A stretch of DNA of 64,000 bases from Microvelia longipes (lineage: Eukaryota > Arthropoda > Insecta > Hemiptera > Veliidae): NCBI GenBank assembly GCA_018340805.1, contig JACMZG010001908.1, positions 33,391,239-33,455,238 on the forward strand. The letters run 5' to 3'. Below are positions 34,180 through 44,153 of this stretch, piece after piece. Under the pieces are notes generated by a model. That model ran no database searches, was not told the DNA's origin, and saw only the letters and a program-made list of their open reading frames with translations. Every line of letters starts with the position of its first letter. The stretch's first letter is position 1. Both the position numbers and the translations under genes were made by a program.

Positions 34180-37100
34180 ATGAAATTGTTAACACATAAC
34201 ATGCTCTCGTCGAAGTGCATTAAGGGCGTGAACGTTGGGTATCCACTTGGCATTCAGGTATAATGTGACCAAATATTATAAATAAAATCTATTTGCTATA
34301 AATTAATCATTAGAGTTTGGAGTTGCCTTCTCAGTAAAATTTCACTTTATCCTTCATTAGATAATCGAGGTACACAAAGACAAACTTCAAGTACAAAAAA
34401 TAAATAACTTGTTTCTCACTTTTCTGGTATGAATTAGTACGTTCATCACACACTTCCTAATCCGCGATTGTAATAGAATACGAATCTCTCGTAAACGGTA
34501 ATTATTAGCTGTATAAACCATGCGGAGGGGATCCGATCGGCATACGCTAGACACTAGGGAGCTATAGAATACTAAATGGATCCCACGATACTCTGTATGT
34601 ACCTGTTCGATGACGATCGTTGTAACGGATAACCTTTCTCGTTCGAACTTTTATTTTCAACTCTATATTACTGTTTTTTGATCAAATAACTTTTTGAATA
34701 TTTTTTTTAAGTGTAACTTTATTAATATGTAAAGAAATCAAAATTTAATTAAATATATTTTTCGTTTTAAACTTTCTTACCACCGAAAGTGAACCTTCAC
34801 TGTAGAAGACGCGATGTTTTGGCAGGATCAGTTATCACGTAAACTTACTTGATCGACTAAACAAATACGCTGTAAGAACCGTGAAGTTAGTTAACTGTAT
34901 TGCATATGTATGCAATACAATCGCCTGTTAAATACACTGTGTGTATGTAGTAAATTAAAAATATAGTGTTTACCCTATAAGTGAAAAACCAAGGTTTCAT
35001 CATAATTATCCATTTCAGACACCTATTATGTACATACAGCATAATAAGCCGTGGATCGTATTCAGTACAATAGTTAAATACTCTGCTAGGATCATGTGGA
35101 GGGAATCTATTCGGATACCTCGAACTAGGGAGATGGGATCTAAATCACTCCCCATTACACTGTATGTACCTTGAGAGGTTATCGTATTTAAAATATAATC
35201 TTTTTGACAAACTGTTATTTATTTATTAATTTTATTTTGAGGTGCTTAACTCCTAGATCATCAGCACCTCTACACTAGTCTATACTAACACATATTAACA
35301 AGTAGATCATTAATATGAGCTAGACTATTTAGATTTAAGTGATGTAGAAGTGCATACAGGAGGGGAGGGGGCGCGGGACATAGTGGTCCAACTCCCCCGG
35401 AATAAGGTGTTTTGGATGGGCCTGCATTAAGTTCACCGTTTCTCCACTAGAGGCAGGTCGGTTCACCTTGTACGGAATATATAAAATAATTAGTTCTTCG
35501 TTTTCAGGATTTAAATTATTTGAAGGGATCTTTAAGAATGTAAAAAATCTTATTAATTATTTTAAATGTATAATTTTCATAAAATGTTATGTTATTTTTA
35601 ACTAGACCTGATATCATGATAACCATGACGTACAGAAATGGAAATTAATTTGTGTGTTTATTGCTTTTTTATTTGTTTTTTAATGGAAAAATGCTAAATT
35701 TATTTTATTTTCTAAACAAATAATCTTATTAACAACTAAAAATGTTCAGAAAATTTGTCTTGTTTACATTCTAGATTATAGATGTCTTGATTTAAAACTG
35801 ATAACAATATTAATAAAAGTTGTACTAGGTAAAAACTAGCGCTCGGTGCAGTAATTGATGCAACTAGCCTTGTTTTTTTAGGACCACCTCTAACCAGGGA
35901 GTTGTGTTAGAAGGCAAATTATTGTAATATTACCATGGTTACGAATTATTACTAATGTATTATATGTCTATGACAAATAAATCATTCTCTTGTTGTAACC
36001 CGAATCAAGTGTGGTTTTATTCAATAGTTTAATTTTCTAACAAGTTGGACCAATGTGTCCCGCGCCCCCACCCCTACTGTATGAATTTCTACTTCACTTT
36101 AATTTAGATGATACTGGATAGGTTATAACTATTGATGATATAGAAGATTATGATTACTTAAATGGTAAAAATGAGCTTGATGATTTATTACTTAAATATA
36201 TGAGATATAGTATAGCTGATATTAGATATAAGGTTAAATAAGACTCCATTTTAATCTCTACGTTTAGATGAGTAAATTATATAGTGTCAGGTTAAATGTC
36301 AGAATAAAACTCGTCTATTAAAAAGTTTAATAATTTTTGAATGGTTGATTATTGTTGCCTTAAATTGAAATAAATCTTGCAATCCATGAGGATATGATGT
36401 ACTGATAACAGATCATTGCAGAGTCTGGATTTCGGTTGTTCTTTGACTCTTAAGAATATAATTGTAATAATAATAATGGTAATAATTATTATAGTTTTCC
36501 ATCGAATAACTTTTCAAATATTATTTTTGTTTAGTGTAACTTTATTATTAAGTTACAACAAAGAAACGACAGTATTACTTTGGTCTCACTCTTTGAGCTC
36601 GACCTCAGAATAAAGTGATTATCTAAAGTTTAGGGAGTTGTGACATCGGACTCGCTTCGTTTGTCCTCAGAATGTCATCAATATCCACTGCTTAAGGTGG
36701 CATTACTTCAGTCTTGCTATGTTCAATCTCATAATTTTTATTAGGTATCCAAATGTCTTAGGTGTTATAGCCTAAGGTTAATTAAAGCTTATAAAAGTAA
36801 TAGGGTTGATAGTCTTTCAATCAAATATGACTGGTAATACTTTTGTATAATGTTCATGAACGCATTAAGAACTTTTGATCATTCCAGTCATACAGTCACA
36901 CACACAGAGACAGCATGGTGATAACCTCTCAGAACATCATGAAAATTATGATGGAACCTTGGTTTTCCTATTTTTAGGGTGAACACAGTACTTCTCTTTA
37001 TACTGAGGGTAGTAGGTGAGAAAAAATAAAATTTACAAGAAATAAGCAATTATGAACCAATTATTTCAAATATTGTTGTGGAATTTATACCATTTTCTTT

Positions 37101-40100
37101 TTTACTTTTCCTCATTTATAAAGTATTTAAAAATTAATGTGTTTTCTCTTAAAATCTGAATCCTAAATGTCACATAAATTGTCCATTTCAGATGTTTTTA
37201 AAACCTCTTGTGAGGCTTATCTGTCTGTAAGTGTGTGTGTTTGTTATCATCATAGCTCCCGGTCTGTTTATACTGGAGAGTTGAATCTTCCATACATTAA
37301 TTTTTCTATGATATCATTAACTGTCATTAATGATTGAGCAAAATTTCCTAAAATTTAAACAATAACTACTAAATGAAACAAAACTATTAACAAGGAAAAA
37401 AATAGAAACTGTTCAAAAGCTCAAGCTTTTGTGACTTAAAAATGTATATTGTATTTTTCAAATGGCAAAACAAATAAAACCAGTCCACAATCAGAACTTC
37501 AAAAACTGTGAATAGAATAATATTAGATGGCATTTTAGCATTACTACTTATAGCTCAAATTTTCTAGATTTTTCAAAGAAAATGAGCTAAAACAAATTAT
37601 TTTAATTATCATGATCTTAGCTTTAAATGAGTGTAATGCTAATGACCATAGTTTTGTATAACATATGAGCTAAGTATGACTTCAGACCGGTTTAATTTAA
37701 TGACTCATCCAAATAAATATAAAGGACAACCTTTTCCCTGACACTAAAAAATTAATTATATCTCATTTTTCTTAATTTTGCTGACTCAGCAAACTGTGTT
37801 AATGATGTCAGAAAACCTGGGTTTTAATTAGAGTTCTACCCCCCCCCCCCTCGCCCTAAATTGATTTTGAACCAAGTTCCATTTAAAAATATTATTCTGT
37901 TCAAAATGTAGAGTGTTAACGAATAATTTGTGAGAAATACATTTTAATACAATCACTTTTCAATTTATAAAATAAATAAAACATTAGAAAATGAAGAAGG
38001 TGTCTGCTTCCATATTAGGTTTTAAGATAATTTGTGTATAGTTTGCAAAATTACACCAATTTTAATGAGACAAATATGCCTCAATAAATGTATGAATTAT
38101 GATGTAATGAACATCATTTTATTAATTAAATTCAATTTTATTAATTAACTTATAATGAACCATCAATAAGGCCATATTGAGTATTACAAAAATAAATAAC
38201 ACAACTCTGTGACTAGGGGCCTTGCAACTTATTGATGTTAAGATAGACAATACTATGCTCTAATAGGACCCCATATATTGGTAAAAGATATAGCACAACA
38301 CTGACTAAGAACCCAGCACTTGATGATAGACTATACAATGCCCCGATAGAATCCCATATATAGGTAAAAATGTAGCACAACTCTGACTGTGGGGCCTTGT
38401 GACATGATGTTGTTAAGCTGGACTATACTATGCTCCAATTGGGCCCCATATATAGATAAAAGCTACAGCACAAATCCGACTGGAGACCCTATGAGACCCT
38501 AGTTAAGATAAACTAGACTATTATCCCACAGAGCCCTATTTGTAGCTAAAAAATATGGCAAACTCTGATTAGGGCCCCAAGACTTGATGATGTTAAGATT
38601 GACAGTATGTTTCAATGGGGCCTCATTTGTAATGAGCTACATTCATTAAAATAATATAGTACAACATTTTTTAAGTCATCTTCTATCCTCCTCCCGCAAT
38701 GCAGGCCCATAATAATAATAATGGATTTTTTTTAAAAAATTTCAACTTCGTTATTTTTTTAAAAACAAAGTTGAATTTTGGCATGAGTGTGTAGCCCTGT
38801 ATAAAATGAACAATTATCCCAAGTTTCATTTCAATACAGCTTGTGTATCTATGGTGTATTTACTCATAGATTTAGCTACATTTGGTCAGTATCTGGGCAA
38901 GTGACCACTGAGAATAAAAGGGATCTTGTTATTGTCTGAGGACAAGAAATACAAGAATCTATTTAGGTGAGGAATTATTCCGAGGTACCTAGTACCTCAT
39001 TTTTGCTGCAATTTATAATGTGTGCAGTGTTGCATTAAATTTAATGAATGAACCCTTTTAAAAACATTTGTAGAATTTAAGCTTTAATTATAAAATCTAT
39101 TAAATAGTTAAGTATGTATTTATATTTCAGGCCAGGGATGTTAAAATATGTGAAACAGATTTTAATGAAGAGTTTGTGGCCCGAATTATACCAAAGCTAG
39201 ATTGGAACACTCTATACACTGCTGCCGAAAGTGTGAGTAAACTAAAATTTCTCTACCCTTAAACTTTAGGGTTCTTGAGTATTTGATGCCTGTTTCTGTA
39301 AAAGAAAATTAAATTTATATCACTCAAATGAAATATTCATTATAACCTTCAAGATAAAACCTAAAGAGTATATAGATAATGAAAGATGGTCATAGGATTC
39401 ATTATTTAGGACCTTAGAAAAGGTTAGTTTTATAGAGAGTTAACAGGAGCGCTAGAATGTAATTTGGTAGTTTAACAATGACAAGGCACAATTTACCCCA
39501 AATGAATAAATAAAATATGGCTCCAGTTTACACAAAATAAATATTGTATATGTTTTCCAATGAAGAACTTGTTTAAAAAAAAACAATGACAACTACGAGA
39601 ATGGGCTCCTCTTGTCTTTGATAAAACCTTTAATTATGTGTTATTGTATTAGAACAAGCGGTCAGTCTTGGAATGAGGCTTTCCTACCTACAGGCTTAAA
39701 AAGTAAAGGAGCATTTAATATTAATATAGCATATAATTAAGCCAGCGTGTTTATAAGGAAAGTGAAAATCCATTTCTACCTCAAGAAATGTGCTTGATAC
39801 AGATATGCTAGTAAAAATTCAAAAGTCATAAGTAAAAAGACCCGAAAAAATGTTGCAATCAATTTGATATCAGTGTGCATCTAGCCCATGTGTACAAGAC
39901 AAACCTGTGCAAAGTTTCATCTCATTATCAGCATTATTCTTATCAAATGACTTGTATTCATTGTATTTTTATAAAAGATTGTAAAAAATCGGAAAATAAT
40001 GCAATTTAGTTGAAATTTAGTACAAGTGTATACCTTTACGTAATAAATAAGTACACTAAGTCTTGTTTTAAAACAACCAGTGTATCCATGATTTTTGTGG

Positions 40101-41228
40101 GTTCATAAAATTCAAGCAGCATGGAATGAGGTCAGTGCCTGGATGGTTGACCACTGGGAATATGTAAATATCAGATCCAAGCGAGTTTGATGACGTGTTG
40201 CAGTATAATTTTAGTGACTTATATATTCTGAGGGCAAGCAAAGCGAGTTGGAAGAAGGGAGGATGAGCATTGCAAATCCGATGTGATGAAGAAAAGTTCC
40301 AAAATACCCCCAACTGATTTTTTGCTGTTATAATTTTTCCTCCTTCTATTTTGGAAGAAACAGTAATTGACAAACATTTGTCAATTAAAATTATAAAAAT
40401 ACATTTCCTGTGAAATTGTTATGGTAGCTCTCATGTCGTGTTTACATTTGTTATACTTATGTTTACAGCACCTCATTAAATGTTAAATTACATTTCATTT
40501 TTAGCAATGGTTTGTTTTTCTAAGATTACTTTGAAATTCTTTGTTTTTTAGTTAGGAAAGGCAGGTGAATTACCCTCATCTTTAATTGAAAATTTTGAAA
40601 GTGATACTGATTTTTTGAAAAAAGTTCATCATGTTCTATTAGAGGTTCGTTTAGTTATTGAATCTATTTATTTTTATATAAATCTGAAATATGATAAAAA
40701 GAAAACAATATAGGCTTAAAAGGGCAACTTAAATAATAATTTTATTGAGTTTATCTCAACATCTGCACTTACAGTGCAGATGTTCAGAGTTGTTCTTATC
40801 AAAGGCATCACAACCCTGGGAGGGAAACGACTAAATTCATAACCACAGACCGATAGAACCTGTAATATTAGGTTTGTAGTTATGTTCAGACTATAATTAA
40901 ATAATAATGTTAAACTAATTAATAAATTTTTAATTAGCCATAAAGATAGAACATGGCAAGATGTATTAAAAAACTGAGTTTCATGAAAAGAATTGCACTA
41001 AATATATAAAATGAGTATTAAACTTGTTTCTAAATGAGTGTTAAAAATAAGTAATAAAATGAAAATGTTTCTAAATTTAATACAGTTAATGTCTAATAAT
41101 TTTTGGATAATAATTATTATTTTCAGGTTGACATAATCGATGGAGAGTTAATATGTCCGGAAACAGGTAGAAAGTTTCCTATCACATCAGGTATTGCAAA
41201 TATGCTGTTAAGTGAAGCTGAAGTTTAA
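34180..41228 (+). CDS. TRMT112: TRM112 homologue, methyltransferase activator subunit
   Basis: Small obligate partner that stabilises several methyltransferases acting on tRNA, rRNA and the release factor eRF1 (in animals ALKBH8, TRMT11, BUD23, METTL5 and N6AMT1). Coding exons are 34180-34257, 39131-39232, 40552-40644 and 41127-41228 (stop), all phase 0, giving 124 residues (human 125). The sequence aligns end to end: [13 protein letters not shown] at the start, then [38 protein letters not shown] and [18 protein letters not shown]. Of the zinc-site Cys pairs known in yeast Trm112, only Cys101 of a CPET motif is obvious in the C-terminal half, as in other animals. Intron 1 is about 4.9 kb and packed with repeats. 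The exon 3 donor is the weak GTTCGT. It is divergent from SELENOK. Identification is secure. Confidence 0.95.
34434..34960 (+). repeat. Interspersed repeat family B, copy 1
   Basis: About 525 bases, collinear with 63359-63840. Shared landmarks are CACACACTTC, CATGCGGAGGG, GATCCGATCG, CATACGCTA, TGGATCCC, GATCAAATAACTTTT, AAGTGAACCTTCACT, GATCAGTTATCACGTAA, TTGATCGACTAAACAAATAC and CGCCTGTTAAA. A shorter relative lies at 35040-35205 and another at 36470-36600. No open frame; possibly an LTR or a non-autonomous element. Confidence 0.75.
35345..36105. mobile_element. Foldback/TIR element in TRM112 intron 1
   Basis: The GC-rich block GGGGGCGCGGGACATAGTGG at about 35369 is repeated inverted near 36050-36072. 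Similarity extends outward to TTCTAC..CACTT on both sides, giving terminal inverted repeats of about 60-70 bases around roughly 650 bases. The interior has AATAAA-type signals near 35980 but no open frame. Confidence 0.6.
37080..37330 (+). repeat. 5S-like interspersed repeat, head fragment
   Basis: Head portion only: ttttacttttcctcatttata, GATGTTTTTAAAACCTC, TGTGTGTTTGTTATCATC and GGAGAGTTGAA blocks, without the 5S-like part. It lies in TRM112 intron 1. Confidence 0.6.
38200..38660. repeat. 88-bp minisatellite, about five diverged units
   Basis: Units share GGGGCCTTG-ACTTGATGATG, TTAAGATAGACTATACTATG, a GGGCCCCATATATAGGTAAA block and ATAGCACAACTCTGACT. They begin near 38216, 38310, 38391, 38484 and 38571. 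Located in TRM112 intron 1. Confidence 0.8.
38715..39000 (+). repeat. 5S-like interspersed repeat, tail fragment
   Basis: Contains TTGAATTTTGGCATGAGTGT, GTTTCATTTCAATAC and a degraded 5S-like stretch at about 38865-38918 (GGTCAGTATCTGGG, AAGTGACCACTGAGAAT), then the tail. Confidence 0.6.
39885..40325 (+). repeat. 5S-like interspersed repeat in TRM112 intron 2
   Basis: The 5S-like stretch at 40100-40160 reads GTTCATAAAATTCAAGCAGC, GAGGTCAGTGCCTGGATGG and TTGACCACTGGGAA, one of the closer matches to the 5S C-box. The GCAAAGCGAG tail follows. Confidence 0.7.
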
Positions 41229-41422
41229 TTTATGTAAGAAATATTTTTTGTTTCTTTATTTCAATATTTATTAGTAACTTTTTACTCCCTGCTAATTGTT
41301 ACATTTGAAAATTTACACTATTCTAATGATTTTTTAAATTATATTATAAAAAATTGTCTATGCTCTGATAATTTTATTTATCAGACTTTGTGGAAAGAAA
41401 TGATATAGATGTTGATCCTTGT

Positions 41423-41428
41423 AATAAA
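41423..41428 (+). terminator. Candidate poly(A) signal of TRM112
   Basis: First AATAAA after the TRM112 stop, about 195 bases downstream. Confidence 0.4.
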
Positions 41429-41499
41429 TTATTGACTATTTGATCTATTACGCGTTTTAAAAGGTCTAATTAATTTTCAAATTAGAAATTATTGGTCCC

Positions 41500-42415
41500 T
41501 ATTTGACTTTTACTCATTTATACCGTAGGTATATAAGAAAAGTATTGTGTTTGCCAAAAAAGATCAAACCGATAAGTCACCAGAAGTATCCGTTTTAGGT
41601 TTTTAAGAACTCCTTGTATATGACATATTATGACAAAAGTATCATTCATATGGTTTTTATTTAAGTGACTTTTTCAAACGTCAAAAATAAAAGTAATTTA
41701 TTTTATAATACAATGTTTTGTATTCAATTTGAATCTTTTTAACTTGAAAGTTATTTAAGGGTTTAGCAGTAAATTGATATCTGAAAAGTCAAGACTCAGA
41801 CAGTGGTTTTTGCATAGTTGTATGTGTGTGTGTCTCTACATCGTAGCTCCTTGGGTATTTATGCTAGAGAGTTGAAACTTTGTACCAAAATCAATCTTTA
41901 GATCTAGTTGTGCTATGTGATAAAGTGCAATAATGACAGCAAAATGTTTGAAAATTCTTAAAACATGGTAAATATTTCGATCAGTCTGAGAATTGACTCA
42001 CATGTAGTCTTATTAAGATCAACTTGTGTGCTAAGTTTCATCTCATTACCAGTATTAGTTCAAGTTTTGTCAAATGACGTGTATAGTTTTTAAAAAAATT
42101 GGAAAATTATCAAATTGTGTTGTTCAGTATTTTTCACACTGAATTCAAAATTTTGTGTAAGTGTAAACCTTAATGTAATAAATACGCACACTAAGTTTTG
42201 TGTGCGTATTTACTACGCACACGCAACCTTTGGGAATGAAATGAATGTATTTATTATTAGAGGACAAGAGGAGCGAGACTGAAAACATGTTACTGTATAA
42301 ATTGGTGATTTTTATATTCTGAGGACGAGTTAAGTGAGTCTGAAGTAGGGTGGATGAGTGTAGCAAATTCGATGTGATGAGGAAAAGTATCGAGGTACCC
42401 CGTATCCAATTTTTG
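41500..42415 (+). repeat. 5S-like interspersed repeat, longest copy, 5S part deleted
   Basis: Head to tail copy of about 0.9 kb starting at the ctcatttataccgtaggtat block and ending at the ccccgtatccaattttt terminus. The place where other copies carry the 5S-like stretch is replaced by a short GTGTGCGTATTTACTACGCACAC palindrome near 42200-42225. Confidence 0.65.
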
Positions 42416-43084
42416 TATTAAATTTATCTATATAAATTATTCATTTATATAAAAAGTCCTGCTGCTAAGCCACCAGAAGCTTTTAGCGAATTTTTTATCG
42501 TGCTAATCAAAGTCTTTGATCATTTGTTCTACCTACTTTGTTCTATTACATTTGAATTTGACAATTCTTAAATCTATTATTAAATTTTTCCTTTTAGCTT
42601 TTTCGATCAGTAGTAAAGTACATAATAACAGTAGTATTTGTACATGTATTGTCATGTACAATACTCTCGATTTTTGAATTTAAATTTGCTGTATTATTTG
42701 TTGCATAATATGTATACATCTAATTTTTACACTCTAAAGTTCCTTTTGTAGAATTGAAAATACAAATTTCTTTTAAAAAATTATGTTCAGTGAGGTAAAA
42801 GCGTTAACCTTACATTTTGAAAATTATTTCGAGGAGTTATAATTATTGTTGTCTTAATTTAAGAAAATTTGTGATACTTAATTTTAATTTAATTTTAATA
42901 AGTATTTTATTAAAATAAATTTTATAAATATGTAATGTTTTTTTAGAAATAAAAAAACTATCCCATTCCTGAGTGAAGTTTTAATACTTATAGTTTATGA
43001 AGATTTAGGTTTTTCACATCAATGTAGATGCCTCATCTACATTGACATGGTCACCATCAGAAGACAAATCTTTGTGACAGTAAC

Positions 43085-43835
43085 TATGGAAGTCTATCTT
43101 GTTCACACCGGGGGGGGGGGGAACTTATATAAGTAAAACTTTGGATTCGATTAAGCTACTATGAATCAACGTTGTAGTGGACCGGAACGGACAACTCATA
43201 AATTGACCCCGGTAGCGTTATAAAAATGATTGATTTTATTTTACTTTAAAATTATGAGCTCCATAGCAACTGTTGGTTATGAAAGATGACAGCTACATTT
43301 GTAATAATATTTTTTTTTCTTTGTTACTTTTTATTTTAACTAATAAAAATTGTTCTACGGTTTTATGTTTTGTATGGCAAAAGTTCATGTTTTTCAAACT
43401 TTCACAAAACACTACTGATGGTGGGTAAGTTTAACATTAATTTAATCAATTAATTTTTTGCTGATGCAATGAAGAAAAGGTTTTTTGAATTAAGTGTATC
43501 AGGCTGTATTTAATACCAAAATCTATCTTCTAGCACATGTATAATTTAGCCACTTTTGTTCAATATTACCTGATTAAATCAATTAAATTCATAAATTATT
43601 TGAATGAAGTGTAAACTTAACTCCCTTCAGCAGGGTTCTTTAGAAGTTTTAAGACGACGAAGGCTGCATGAAGCGCTTTGGCTGGTTAGAACTATGACTA
43701 GTATAAGTATAAAATGATAATTGCATACTGAATATGAGCAACAAGTGGGTAATTAAGCCAGGCCCCGTCATTTGAAAGATAGCTTTGCCGTTGTACAAGC
43801 ATGAAATGGAATCCAAATTTACCCATCTTTGATTC
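43085..43835 (-). mobile_element. TIR element family C, copy 3 (inverted)
   Basis: Reverse-complement relative of 31405-32215: minus-strand GTGGCTAAATTATACATGTG, then a GAAGATAGATTTTGG block, then ACAGCCTG. The end near 43165-43190 (GTGGACCGGAACGGACAACT) corresponds to the copy-1 end at 32125-32145. A run of 12 G at 43111-43122 is included. It ends about 320 bases before the cysteine/proline-repeat gene. Confidence 0.6.
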
Positions 43836-44153
43836 GATAGTCTTACTGATTAAGTATCTATAGTCTCTGGTTCATACTTCATGTTTATTTTGTGTTTTGT
43901 TATTATTTTTTGTTGACATTTTGATTATTTATTTTAAAAATATATAAATTAAATGACATATCATTTTAATTATTCGATTGAACATGCTAAATACTTCTAA
44001 ATCTTTAGTTTCATGTTAACACGCTATTGCAAGAATATTTTGTGTATTACTTGAAATTCGATAGGATTGAAGCATTATTTCAAGACTCATAAACTAGGAA
44101 TTCTGAGAACATTTTCGCTGGTTAACAAGTAGCAGTAAGAAAATAATACTGAT

